Part shown: positions 14,017 through 26,681 of the stretch, one piece after another
How positions within the stretch are numbered: position 1 is the stretch's first letter
How the letters are laid out: each line of letters starts with the position of its first letter
DNA from: Diatrype stigma
Lineage: Eukaryota > Ascomycota > Sordariomycetes > Xylariales > Diatrypaceae
DNA: 64,000 nucleotides
NCBI GenBank assembly: GCA_022225965.2
Contig: JAKJXP020000016.1
Coordinates: 372,001 to 436,000 of the forward strand
Direction of reading: 5' to 3'
Notes under the pieces: model-generated
The model's database searches: none
What the model saw: the letters and a program-made list of their open reading frames with translations, nothing else
Told to the model about the DNA's origin: nothing
Position numbers and translations under genes: made by a program

Positions 14017-16046
14017 GTGGTAAAAATACCGCGCCGCTAAGGCGCGCGGCCTGGTAGTTTGTGTGGCGGTAGTTACCGATCAGTTACATAGCAGTTGGCT
14101 GTTCCCTCTTCCACGGTCGGCCGCACTTTGTCATCGGGACCCAGGACGGGTATGTTATCTTCCTGACATATATGCTTTGGAGAGCTGTGCCACCGGCGTT
14201 TGATTGCAATTCATGGAGAGTGGAGAGTGGAGGGGGAAACTATACCTGGGGAAATTTACCAGGGGAACTTCGCCCAAGGTATTTACTTACGTATGTAGGT
14301 CTGCAGGTCTGCAGGCTGTAGGTCTGTCGATGACGAGTTACATTGCCCGATAGCCAGATAGATAATTAGCTTAGGTACTCTCCAACTCATGGAGATGATG
14401 AGATGAGAACCCCTCTTTCACACGTGGGGTGAATAGTGAATAGTTCACTACTAGGTACATATGCAGATATGATATTCATTCCATACGCATACGTCTGTTG
14501 CGTATAACATTCAACTGTGGTGATCGCAGGTTATCTTACTCGTTACTCGCGCCCCTAGCTAGCTCATGCTCATGCCTAATATCTACTTACCTACTTAACC
14601 CCCTTGTTACGCCTTGCTATAGATTTTGTTATCAGCGCTATCTGATCAATTCTTGCACCTAATCAAAGCAGGATCAAGCTATAATGAGCCAGCATAACTG
14701 CTAAGTAAGTCTGCATGTATACATAAGTACGTAGCTGCATGTACTGTATGTACAATACTGTAGCGAGCGACTTGGGACAGCCTGGGGGTTTGCCGTTTTT
14801 AGGGCTCTTAGAGCTGATCACTGCTTGCAGATCACGTCAGTTACCAGTAGCTTCATTTACGCATCCATGGCCATAAGTGCTCAACTTACATAATATCAGC
14901 CAGTCACCGGCGGAAGACAAAGACATTGATTGTGTGTTAGGTAATCTTGCCATTCACCCGTAACATGGGCTTCGGGCTATGCGGGACACCCTGGCGGCGG
15001 GTGGCTAGCAAACCCCGAAGAGGGCGGGCTGTCCCTTGTGACTAGGTTTATTAATAGCAGGGGCAGAGGCGAGAGGCTTTACACTGATGGGACAGCGCTG
15101 GCTGCTGGCTGTAGTCTGCGATGCTATGCGGAGGCACATTTAACTCACATCGAACTAACTGTTCGGTGGATTCATTGGGCTTCCTGGTGGGCTACCCGCG
15201 GAGAAGAACATGCCCACAGAATTACTCATGGCGAGCGATAGAAAGCCTACAGAGACACGCATACACAAGAAGCAGGCTATTATGAGACCTGCTGGGATGG
15301 ATGTCAGTCCCGTATGTTCGGATGGATGTACCTTAGCATCGTGGGTCTCTGTGCGATTAGCTGGGAGATAGTGGCCGTTTCCTGGATGCTTAGCTAGTGG
15401 GCTACTCCCGTAGTGAAGACGCCGTCCGTGGATTTGCGCCGAGTCAGCGGTCCATGAACCGGTAGTAGGCCCTCTTTAACGCCTCGAGCGTGTATGCAAT
15501 GGCGGCTACCTAATGTATGAATGAGAGAAACTTGTTTCAGGATATATGGGTGACTTCGGTGTAACGCTGCGAGGTCACACTGTTTCTATTTCTGACCGTC
15601 TCATCCTGGGTACCACGATCTGTGTAGCCAGCCTCAAGTGACTCAAGCGACAGTCAGCCTGCTGTCACTGGCTGCCTTGTGGACTGCCATGAACCCCTAT
15701 GAACTCCATGTGGAAGCTCCATTCAGGTATACGGCGTATGTGTGTGGGAAGGGAGACGAGCAAGAGCCTCCGATGACCTTATCTTCTAAGGTAGTCTACT
15801 CTGCGCCATTGCGTGTGTGGCGCGATGCGAATCTGGATATGTTTTGTGGCAAGCTGCCAAGGTCACACTCAGTGATGGTATATGCCTACCCAACTACACA
15901 CTTAGTTATGCTCAGAGTAATGCTGCCTACGTACTTTCGGTATATTCAAGCTGCCATTGCCATCTGGATATGTCCGGGCTGAAGGATTCCCGGGCCATGA
16001 ATGTGTGTACTTTATCGCGGCGTTTTACCCCTTTGAGCTCAACACA

Positions 16047-16080
16047 ACGACAGCGACAGCGACAGCGACAGCGACAGCTC
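16047..16080. repeat. (GACAGC)n hexanucleotide microsatellite
   Basis: About five perfect copies of GACAGC in a region with no supported gene. The frames crossing it have no recognisable domain. Confidence 0.8.
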
Positions 16081-18308
16081 TGCCCCACTGCCTATACTAC
16101 CTCCATATACGTCGTACTTCGTACTGCAACTTCAAATCCAGCTCAAGCGGAGAAGATCAGGCCCAACCCCATGTACCGGTATCATCCTCAAACCACATGG
16201 TGTACTATGGTAGGTACTCGGAGCCGAGTTCAGGCAGTCTAGGTCTTTCCATCACCCAACTTACCAATCCCCCATCATATGTTTAATCTAAGAAGAGGCA
16301 GGCGTACGCCCCACGCCTAGGGTTGGAGGAGAGACATATTGCGTGGTTAGCATCCAATTCTGAATATGTCCTTGGCTAGAACAGGAAGGCATACAGAGAG
16401 GCTCACATACGGCAAAATGACATGTGGCGCAGTGAAGACCGAATACTGCTGGAGTGCATTGTCAGGCCCGATTCAATGTTCGCACTTCGTTAACTACGGG
16501 AGAAAGCACGCCGACCGATAGAGGAACCCTTGGTAAGGCGAGAGACTACCTGTACTGCGTAGATAATGTATGAGCTCTAGTTGATGTATAGTTAATGTAT
16601 TGCACAAACCACCTAACTATAACTAGGATATATCTATAGGCATATCCATAAGTATATCTATAGGTATATGAAGTACCGCCGAGCGCGATCGGCATCACCC
16701 GCATCGTGCACATCTTCAGCAAATCATCAGCCATCTTGGCCGCCTGCACAACTCCACCCTACCATTCTGTACCGTGGTAGTGCCCACAGCTGAAAAGAGC
16801 TGATCCACAGCTCGAAGCGCTTTTGCACTACGCGTTGCCCCGCCTCTCATACAGACAAGAGTACGTAGTCATTCATGGCTTGTCATGTAACCCTGATGGA
16901 CGCCGTTGGGCTGATTCAGTCTGGATTCGGTTCAGTCCCGTTCAGTTCGCAATGATCACAATTACAACGACAACTACACACCCCCCTACTTACAGTAAGT
17001 AGCTGTCGATGTTGGTAGCGGTTGGTAGCAGGATAGGTAGGCACGCAGGAGCACAGGTGTCGGTTTCGGATAGCAGAGTTGACAGAAAATGCCAAACAAC
17101 CGCAGCATCGATGTTCGGCAGGTGTATCACGCATGTCCGTGTAGGATATGTGCGCGCATGGGAGCATAGCCCGCTTCGCTGCCGGGATCTGGCTAAGACT
17201 TAGGTACATGCAACGGTCGTTGTGCTTTCTTCCTGAAGGATTCGTCAAGGGGGGGCTGCCACCCCAAGTAAGTACATGCTCTGCCTAGCAGACAGAAGGC
17301 AGTTGATCGACGCAACGGGGCCGTTAAACCCTAGACAGGGACCCTGACGGTCACTGCTCCATTCGAAGACACACATTTGTTGAAAGCGTTCATAACCTGC
17401 ACCTAAGAAACAAGGCGGCCTTGGCATGGTGAGGCCACCCTGCCTGAAAAGGTATCGAGGTATCCCTCCCAACCCTATCTTGGCCATCGATGCTCGGGAC
17501 CGCAGTATCAGTACATCCCATGGTCCCAAGGTACAACGCCCACCGGACCATAAAGCTCTGGTAACGCCATGGGTAACCGGGGCTGGGGTAGACTAGATAC
17601 CATGTAACTCGCTCTAGACTAACCGTTTCCTGTTGACACCATCAGGACCTAAGCATGTAACCACGAGGGACTGGAGCATGGAGACCTTGTGGATGGACAG
17701 ACAGGGTCTTTGATAACGTCTTCAACACGCATAATGCGCCAACTCGACTGCCAGATAGCCGGCCGCCACGCGTAGCAAGACTTCGTCGAGCCAAGGCACC
17801 GATGTACCTCCCAGCGGTCCTGGTCTCCACGAACCTGTGTATGTATTCGGACCCCTAGTCGTGGGAGGTGTGGTGGGAGAGGCGCAACGGGTGGGCTTCG
17901 ATCTACTACTAGTCCAGGATGTCGGAGAGATTCAGATTTCGTCATGTCTTTGCCGAGTCTCGCTCTCTATACATACCCGTCGTGCGCACCCCATGGCCCG
18001 TTGCTAGATCGTTCTACATTCAGCTTGAAATAAACCAACCGTACTTCCCAGCCGAGAGGATACCAGCTGCGGGTGACACATATAACGGAGCTAGAACGTA
18101 CATCATCCCGTTCCTGAGTATCTTTGATCAAGGGCCACCACTCCCCACACCATACCACACACACACACACACACCACACCATCACACCACACCCTACATA
18201 TACATATAGTCCGGCCCGGCCTCTCACCCCTTTCCCCTTTCCACTCCCTCTCTTCATACATACATAAGAGTTCTTCAACAACAGAGTGCTTGGACGGAGC
18301 GGAGGTTT

Positions 18309-18335
18309 CGAACAGAACAGAACAGAACAGAACAC
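18309..18335 (+). repeat. (AACAG)n in the 5' leader of the bZIP-ankyrin gene
   Basis: Four to five copies of the pentamer AACAG end directly at the proposed start codon at 18337. The repeat lies in the presumed 5' untranslated leader. Length variation here would alter leader length, or the longer frame that starts at 18286, without touching the DNA-binding domain. Confidence 0.7.
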
Positions 18336-18336
18336 A

Positions 18337-19772
18337 ATGGCAACAGCAACACATTCTCCCAGAGGGACCTCACCACGGTGCGGGCGCCCATTAACGACAT
18401 CCTACGTCGACCTGATGAGACCAGACGAAGATTGGAGGAACCTACCAGACGCAGCCGAGCGCCGCAAGATCCAAAACCGCCTCGCCCAGAGAGCATATCG
18501 TGAGTCTGCTTCGATATATGATGGCCGCTGAAGAAGCCTGCCTGCCGTTGTCTCGTCTCCCTGCTAACCAACACATCCACAGGACGCAACATGCGTGACC
18601 GGACAAAGGAGGTCGAGAGGCTAAAGAGGCAACTCCAGCAGCTCCAGGGCGCGCTGGGCCAGAACGGCTCGACCACGCCGCCGCCCGAGCAGGACTCTCC
18701 CAACGGCGGGTCCCATTTCCAGGCCGGTGCGGTGACGCCGCCGTCCTCGTCCCATCGCATGGCCGAGTACGTGCACCAGCCGTGGCCGCACAGTTCGGGG
18801 CCCGAGCACGTCAACGGCCTAGGCCTAACCACCGACGGGGAGACCCCCCTCAGCTTCGACACCTCCTCCTTCTTCCCCCAGCTGCAGTCGTCCGGCGAGA
18901 TGCTGACGGGCATGGCGACGCCGCCGCCGTCGACGGGCGGGAGGCGGTCACGGGCCGTCACGAACGCGAGCGTCACCTCGAACGGCCTGCCCAGCAACCA
19001 CCACCTGCGCAGCAGCAGCACGGGGCCGTCGTCCCTCATGATGGCGCCGTCGACCTGCTCCAGCCCGATCCCCCACCACCAGCAACAGCAACAACAGCAA
19101 CAACAACACCAGTGGCACCAGCAGTCCGACCGGAGAGACTCGCTCCAGGTGGGAGGAGGCCCGATGTCGACGAGCCCGAGCCCGATGATGCCGCGCGAGA
19201 GCTTCAGCCTCTGCAGCAGTCCCGAGGAGGTCTCGTTCCTGCAGTCGAAACCGGCGTACGCGACCGCCTCCATGGACGAGGGCATGGGGTCGACAGGCCC
19301 CGTGTACCCTCCCCCGCCAGACCACCACCACCACCATCAACACCACCAGCAACACCACCATTCCCACGTGCACAGCCGCGCCGCCACGGGCTGGTCGACG
19401 CCAACAGTCGACAGCAGCAACGCGCACAACCACAGCCACAACCTGTCGCCGCACCTGTCGACGCTGAACGAGCTGCCCGAGGTGGCCAAGCCGCTGCCGG
19501 AGACGACGGCGCCGCTGCTGCACTTCGCGATCGCGGGGGGCCACATCGACACGCTGCGGCTGCTGCTCGGGCGGGCCGACATCAACCTCAACGGGCGCGA
19601 CAGCACGGGCTACACGCCGCTGCAGCGCGCCGTGGCCCACGGCCGCACCGACATGGCCGCCATGCTGCTCGAGCGCGGCGCCGTGGTCGACGGCGTCGAG
19701 GACTGGCTGCGGCAGGAGAGCGCCGCGGCGGCGGTCGCGTCGGTCAACGTCGGCAAGGCGGCCGCGTTATGA
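18337..19772 (+). CDS. Yap-like bZIP transcription factor with C-terminal ankyrin repeats
   Basis: Two exons, 18337-18499 and 18583-19772, separated by an 83-bp GTGAGT...CAG intron, give 450 residues. The intron splits the basic region. After splicing, residues 41-58 contain the N-R-x-A-Q-R-x-Y-R signature of fungal Yap-type bZIPs, followed by a short zipper (L68, L75, V65/L72). The middle is disordered: Ser/Pro-rich, with a Gln/His tract near residue 220 and a His tract near 300. Residues about 360-430 form two ankyrin-type helices pairs (LLHFAIAGGHIDTLRLLL; GYTPLQRAVAHGRTDMAAMLL). Expected role: nuclear DNA-binding regulator of stress or secondary metabolism, with ankyrins for protein contact. 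I chose the ATG in CACAATGGC; an in-frame ATG 51 bases upstream is possible. Family assignment is firm; target genes are unknown. Confidence 0.9.
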
Positions 19773-22065
19773 CAACCATCGTCTTCTTCTCCTTCTTCTT
19801 CTTCGCTAGCGTCGTCGTCGTTGTCGTCGAGGCCAGCTCGCTATGCCTCCTTTGATTGATTGATTTGACTGCATCGCATTGCCATCGCCATTCGCTAGGA
19901 CACCAGCTCTTCGTCATTTCTTCTTTGATGTTGTTGCTCATAAAACTTATTCCCCGATCGTTTTTTGCTTCTTCTTCAGATCATGCACATATTCTACAAT
20001 GCCATACATAACCATAACTACCATACCACACACACCGTACCATATCATACGTACAGAAGAGAAGACACACTCCCACAGACAAACAACAACACACATACCC
20101 ACATACCCACTTCCCTTCTCCGCAACGCTCACCACGTGTTGTCGCTGTATTTTTATATCGAGCTGGATTTTTTTGGTGTTTCGATCGAATGGATGAATGG
20201 ACGGACGGAGCGATGGATCGACGAACGTGGGAACGACGCAATGCATGGATGGGAATTCTGTAACGATATGCCCTTGAATTTTTCTTATTCTTCTTCCCTT
20301 CGCTTGTCCTCTTCGTGTTTATGTTTTTTCTCTACTGTTACCGTCATCATCGGTCATCGCTTATATAGGGTTGGAGTGGCTGTTCGTCCTGGTTTGTGGG
20401 CTGGTTCAGTTTCATCCTCTCCTACCTCTGCTCTGCTTTTTCGATCCATGCCTTTTGCCTCCTTACAAAGCAACTTCTCAAGTCTTTCTTCGGAACGGGT
20501 GGTTTTGTTTTATGCTTTATCGCTGTTGGAGGCGCCATATCCATGCTTATTTCTTAACCCTCATGTCGGCAGATTCGAATTGCTTGGGAGGTTTGGTGTT
20601 AGCATTTTCGCTGGTTAGTTGGCTGGTTGGTCTGGTCGGTGGGCGATTGGGAAAAGAAAAATCCCTTTCCCCCTCACACAACCGAAAGGAGGTAGTTTCC
20701 ATACTCGGAGCACTTGAGCCGATCTCCTACGCTATCGCGATGTAACATCGTTCGTTGCACACATGGAGAGAGGGTGGGTTACACACATGCAGGAAGGAGA
20801 AAAAAGAAAGCACTGGACGTATGCAACTACGCGATACCTGAAAAGCGGATTGTTTATTAAGGCGGTTCTCTCCCACTTAACCATGCATACTTATACCAAG
20901 TACTTATGTATATACTCGCTCGTCTTCGATCCCGCGGTGGGCGGATGGAGAAAAGGAAAAAAACAACAGCTTGTTACCTCATTTCACCTTATCCGAAACA
21001 CGTCATGCAAGTTTATTGTTCCCTCGTGAAGTGCAGACCGAGAGTGATTGTGACTAAGGTGAGCTTCATCGCTTCGACCCCCTATTGTATTATCATATAG
21101 GCGACTAGGTGTCCAGACGTGTAGTATAGTTCTGTCCGTGTTTATACTAACGACCGCCGGATCGGTGAACACCAACTACTGCTACGGCCAATTACCGCTA
21201 AACCCCATCGCCGTAGGCATTGGGCGGAGTTGATCGGATCGTGGGCTCGTGGGCGCACTAGAATAGGGGATGAGGCCGCTGCCTACCGATGCGGTCTCGG
21301 AATGGTAACAAGGATTGTCGCTATTGCTGCGTATATGCACAAGCATAACTGCAGGTATGCAGAGGTAGAACACTAGGTACGTAGTCAATGAGTAATGCTG
21401 ATCAAGGTGCGTTCGAGATCGCCGAAGTTTGCACCAAACCATGCCAACGAAGAGGAATACCGCCCAAGGGAGGGGGACATTGGTATCAATAGCATTGTTA
21501 TGCTATTGCGAACACCCGGTAATGCTGATTACGCCTGTTGCTATTCTTGAAACAGAGAGGCCAGTTCATAGCTTGTTTGTATGCCATCCTTGCATACGCC
21601 TGGGTGAAACAATTGTAGTTCTCTCGATTCGAACCTGATAGCGCAGGCGAAATGGAAGTAATTACAGTTGTTTCCACTGACTTGTTTCTGGCAAGGGGCC
21701 TGATGACCACAGATGGGGGTAGCTACAGGACGAACCGGCTCGGGACACACGGAGTTGGCCATCATGAGAAAATCCAAATCCGCTGCAATGAAACGGTTGG
21801 CTTACTCGAGCAATTTCTGTCAATTGAAGAAAAACAAAGCTGTAGATTCCAGGAAACACCGGGCCCATGTGTATGCTCAGAACGTACCGCAACGATGCAT
21901 AAGAAATACAGAACACCGGTATTGCTCATTCAAACCCATCCCTTTCCCCTTTCCTCATATTCCATACAAGGCGTTCGAGTCGTGATAAACCCAAACCCCG
22001 GGGTATTATGTTGGCCATGCTTCATTTCCCCTATCGTAATATGTATGTAGCGCCTACCACACAGC
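19773..22065. other. intergenic between bZIP-ankyrin gene and kinase gene
   Basis: Tail-to-tail interval of 2.3 kb containing the 3' untranslated regions of the two convergent genes. It is T-rich just after 19780 and carries CA-rich simple sequence at about 20000-20110. I see no supported coding region. Confidence 0.5.
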
Positions 22066-24717
22066 TTAGAATGCACCACCGACACTAGCAGTGGGCTTAT
22101 TAGCGCGGCGTCCTAGTAATGTTGCGCCGTCTAGGTTGAGCTCAAATGCACCCTTTTGCTTGTTGCGGTCTCTGACCTGCTGTCGAGCAGCTTGGGTAAC
22201 AGCAGCACTATGTTGTCCGTAGCCTCTGTCTCCCTGCCGCTCGCGTTCTCGACCCCGTTCCTGATCCTTACCCAGGTGGGTCTTTCGCATGGTCTGCTCG
22301 AGTTGCTGGGCCGCCGACTTGTGAGAGTAATTGGTATCTTGTTCTTCCGTCGACTCCTCGGTCGACTCTTCGTCGAGGCCTGCCAGGCGAGACGGCGTAG
22401 TGCCTTTTGAGCCGATTGCCTTCCGACGCTTGGCCTCTTCCTCTTGTCGATGTACAGAGTAACCCACGTCGAAGATCTCCCGTAAGTTGACAGCACCAGG
22501 TGACCGGAAGTCCATCTGCCTTCCACCATCGACAAAACGTGACGCATCGAAGGGCCGCAAGGTATCGGGCGCCTGTTTCTTCTCCTCCCGCGGTGTGGGG
22601 CCGGGAGCCTGGACCCATGGGTGGGCCAAGAACTCGTTAATGCTATAGCGTTTATCAGGATCGACCGTGAGCAAATGCCCAATCAAGTCCTGCGCAGATT
22701 TCGAGATATCGTCCCACCACGGCGACAGAAAGGTGAAGTGGCCCTTAGCCACCTTCTCGGTAAGGATCTCGATGCTCTCGTCGTAGAATGGGGGAAAGCC
22801 ACACAGGAGCGTGTAAAGGACACAGCCTAACGCCCACATGTCGACAGACTTGGAGTATCGCTCATCTTTGACGATTTCTGGCGCTGTGTAACCGACAGTG
22901 CCACATGGTGTCATTGTTGAGTTCTCCCACACCACCTTAGACAGTCCGAAATCCGCAATCTTAATCTGGCCGATACCTCCAGCGCCAACCCCGGCAATGA
23001 ACTCGCCTTCGTCAACCTTATCTTCATCGCCAGGCTGTTTTGGCTTTGGATTCTTGGCGGGCACAAAAGGAATTGGGCTAAACAGAATGTTTTCCGGCTT
23101 GATATCCCTATTGAAGCAGCTGTCAGTTTATATGTAGTCAGGGTACGACTCATGACGTCATCGCCGCGGTCGAACTGCACCAGCGTCTAGGGGAACCCGG
23201 AGGTTCGTAGTCGCGCACTTACCGATGGACTACGCCCTTCTCTTCGTGGAGATATTGTAATGCTTTCGCAACCTGTACAATGACATGTCTCGAGAGATCT
23301 TCACTAAAATATGTGAGGCGGACGATTTGGTGGAAGAGCTCCCCACCCGGTGCAAGCTCGAGGATGATGTAGTAATATTGGCGCGATTCAGAAAAGTCGA
23401 CGAGCTTAATGATATTGGGATGATCAATCTGGCGCATGATCTGCACCTCTTTCAAGATGTTCGCCCGCTGTTGTTGACATTAGCCTTCGTGATCTCAAAG
23501 GGGCTGGAGCAGTTTCTGTCCAGCTTTCGTAGTCGAACCGACGGCGCAAGATAGACATAGACGGAGATAGAGATAGAGATGAAGATAGGCCACAGTGAAA
23601 AGAGATGTAGCTGTGAAAATTCTGACAAAGGAAAAAGATGAGTTTCGCACCTCTGCTGCCTTCGGAACCTTTTTGAAGTCCGGATGTAAATGCTTGTCGC
23701 CCTAGGGTACGACTCCAGAGTTGGTAAAAGAGACGAGATACGAGGCCTTGGAGCCTTGACAAATGGAAATTCCAGAAAAGGAAAACTCGTTGGTCGATGA
23801 CCGCCAGCTCAACTCACCTGCATGTTGTTCATTTCGAATTTCCGGACAACCTTAATAGCAACCTCTCCGGCACCACCGGTGGTATCCCTGGCCCGGTATA
23901 CATTGCTGAATGCGCCATCGCCCATCTTCTCTATGAGCTCCCATCTCTCCAGGCCAGGATACTTGGGAAATTTACCCTTGCTCTCGTTTTCTTCGGCCAC
24001 GATCTTAGCGAGCTCCTCTGCTTTCCGAGACCTTGACTGGGAAGACCCTAGATTCTGGTTGGCTTCGGCATGGTGTGCAGCGACACCGTCGGCTTGGGCA
24101 ACATGGTTTTGGTTGTTTCCCGGCTGTACTGAGTAAGCTTCGGGCACGGCTTTGTGGTGGCCGTTACCGGCAACGGCGCCTGCCGGCTCTGTAGGTTGAG
24201 CCATCACCTTCTGTGGATGCGCAGTTGTCTGCGGAGGAGAAATTTCATGCTTCTTCGGGGTTTCGTCGTAGTTGGTGGTCCTGGCTTGCTTGCCTATGTG
24301 GAGTAAATGAGGTCAGCCGATGAGGATATCCAGGACTTGGGATTCCAGGATTCCAGGATTGCAATGAGAGAAGTGGATGATGGTGGGAGATAGACTGCGG
24401 ATGGAGGGTGGTAGTAGACGGTAGCAATAGGTATTGATAGGTGGGAGGTGACAGGCGGCAGGTAGAGCGTGGTGATTAGTCAAGAATGACCGCCAGAAAT
24501 GGGAAATCCCCAAAATGGTCAACACAGGAATTGATTGGCAAACAGAACGAGGGAAGGGAAAGAGAGACATCAAATCAATCTAAAAAGCAAATCGTCCAAC
24601 AGATAGGCATGAGGGGCACCTGTAATCTGTAATCTGTAATCTGCAATTCGCAATCTGCAATCTGCAACCTCACATACCATGCCGGATGAAATTCTTTAAT
24701 TGCTGGATTGTCGACAT
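22066..24717 (-). CDS. srkA: Srk1/RCK2-type Ser/Thr protein kinase (MAPK-activated, CAMK group)
   Basis: Five exons on the minus strand: 24717-24678, 24293-23818, 23701-23651, 23467-23223 and 23107-22066, giving 617 residues. The first exon encodes only 13 codons and is followed by a 384-bp intron. Visible motifs: glycine loop G138-D-G-A-F-S-N-V, VAIK with Lys161, HRD with catalytic Asp272 built across an exon junction, DFG at 323 and T-P-C-G-T-V-G-Y-T-A-P-E near 335-348. About 35 residues are inserted between HRD and DFG, as in fungal Srk1/RCK2 kinases. The C-terminal tail is charged and disordered. Family members are phosphorylated by the Hog1/Sty1 stress MAPK and act in oxidative and osmotic stress and cell-cycle control; this role is by homology. 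The intron 3 donor is GTGCGA, weak but consistent with the protein. The gene symbol is by analogy to Aspergillus. Confidence 0.93.
24620..24666. repeat. octamer repeat inside kinase intron 1
   Basis: About six copies of CTGTAATC or CTGCAATC in a row, lying just downstream of the donor of the long first intron of the kinase gene. Non-coding. It could affect splicing of the 40-base coding first exon. Confidence 0.7.
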
Positions 24718-26650
24718 TTTCCCTTCAGACGTCATTCGGTAAGGGGTACTTCTGGTCGTCCTCCACCAGCAGGAGCAGCAATGCGCAACACACACGGAAA
24801 AAGGGTATTTATAGCTACGACGCTATGAGGCAGGCGGGATCAAAGCGGATAGGTACGGATGGTATGTGCGCGTGTATGTGCGTATGTGCGTATAATCGTA
24901 TGTGCGTCACTGGTCAAGTCGAGGTTTGGTATTTGGTATAACAAAGGGAGAGAAAGGTCAGAGGATAAGACAGAATACTAGAAGTAATGTCCGGGTGAGC
25001 CGCTGCTTGCTTCAGGTCTATGCTTATGCTGATGTTAACGGTAAGTAATGGGCGTGCAATCAGAGGCAGATTAGGTAAGGCCGCAGTTAGTGGGCGCAGG
25101 TGGCACTCCAATGGCTTTCTTTGAAAATCAATGTGTCAATGTGATAATCAATGGGATAGTCAATGACCGGATAGATGATGTCGACGGCTAAGCCCTTTCC
25201 TTCTCAATCTTATCACACAAGAACCAGGCTGAGGTGGGTGCTACGCCGACGGACGAGGACGGAAATAATGATGATGATGACGGCGATGATGATGCGGATA
25301 GATGCAGCTCCTTGCGTTTGCTGTCTGTTTCTATGTAGTCGATAGCCGGTAACTAGGGAGGTTTGGTCGAGCAGTCCAGATCCGATCAGATCGACAAGAG
25401 CTAGGTTATCAATAAACAGGAACCTGCACTATGGTTATGGTTATGGTTGGGGTTGCGATTGCGGTTCAATGCAACCTTGGATGCAACAAGAGGTTTTGTT
25501 CTTTGGGGGGGAAGATGCGGCCGTTAGTGGTAATGGTGGTGGTTGTTGGTGGTGTTGGTAGTGGTAGACAGTGCAGACAGTGGCAGGTCTTGGACTCTTG
25601 GTAGGGAGCAGCGGTTGGTTGAAGAAAATCGTTGCAGGATCGGGAGGGGAACTGAACGCAAGAGCCAAACGGCAGGGCAGCTCAGGGTCTGGCAGTCCGG
25701 GTGGAGCCAGAACAGCAGCAGCACTCAGTCAAGGCGTCACAGGGCCAAGGCAAGGGCGAGGGGAGGGGAGGGCGCGGGCAGGCGAGGGCAGGCGAGGGCG
25801 GCGGCAACGGAACAGGGAAATGCAATTTGGGGAAGTGGATTGGGCCGCGTTTAGGATGCCAGGGATGTTGCGAGGGCTAACTTATGAGGGACAGAAGATG
25901 GGCAGAGGCAGACGGGCAGACAGACGGGCAGATTAGCAGATTATAGCAGATTAGGAGGAGCTAGTCTTCGTAAGTGCAAGTGGGAGAGATTATACCGGAC
26001 TGGAGCGCATGTGGTGACGAAACTTTTCGAGCCACCTGCGATTCTGCCTGGGTCCAGGCAAGTACATGAAATGTTAGTTCTACATGTACGTTGATGTATG
26101 CTGATGTATGTAGGGCTCACATTACGCTATAGATCCTAGCTAGGCTAAGCGCCAGTTTATCATATTTAGTAGCGTGCCTTTGTAGCCGAGATAGTGCGTG
26201 AGATGATGTAGTTGCCCTGGATAAGGTACTTGGCCACAGGTGCAGCATACCTGTAAGTAGGTACAATACCTACATACCTACCTACCTAGTATGTACTGTA
26301 GGGACCTATAGAAACACCAGCTCCAAGATCAGACTGAAGTGTGAATGTGAAATCTACCTCATGCAGCTCATGATTATACCAACTGGTCGCTATCATCCTC
26401 TAGATGCAATGCACATTGTTTGTAATATCGAACTGCCTCTTTCTCCTAATATATCTGCCGCCTGTGTCTAATTCTTGCTTATGAAGTAACCTACCGGCTG
26501 CTTACCTGCTTCTACGAGACAAAGGGGGCTACAGGCACCCGGCTTTCTCTCCATTGCGTGCTAGGCGCTATGACGAATAAGTGAGTCAACAATGGTGGGA
26601 TGAATGAATTATGATGGCGGAATTAAAGGGCAAAAAGGATGGCCTTCTAT

Positions 26651-26681
26651 TTGTGTGTGTGCGTGTGTGTGTGTGTGTGTA
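26651..26681. repeat. (GT)n microsatellite
   Basis: GT dinucleotide run interrupted once by GC. Non-coding. Confidence 0.75.

Larger units (their letters stand above)
1..18280. other. gene-poor region, no recognisable gene
   Basis: About 18 kb without any open frame I can assign. Composition is balanced rather than AT-rich, so this is not the RIP-type DNA seen further right. The longest frame, 199 codons at 8388-8987 on the minus strand, shows no known motif and is within chance expectation. I see scattered short tandem repeats, listed separately, and many copies of the TACCTAC/GTAGGTA words that also occur throughout the other intergenic DNA of this window. Old unrecognisable repeats, non-coding transcripts or species-specific small genes cannot be excluded. 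Confidence 0.5.

Noticed and set aside
18275..19285. 336-codon open frame on the minus strand
   Set aside because: Antisense shadow of the GC-rich bZIP-ankyrin exon; low-complexity Cys/Trp runs come from the CAG/CAC repeats.
25543..25936. Arg/Gly-rich frames upstream of the kinase gene
   Set aside because: Composition follows purine-rich simple sequence; two overlapping frames are equally open, so neither is supported as a gene.
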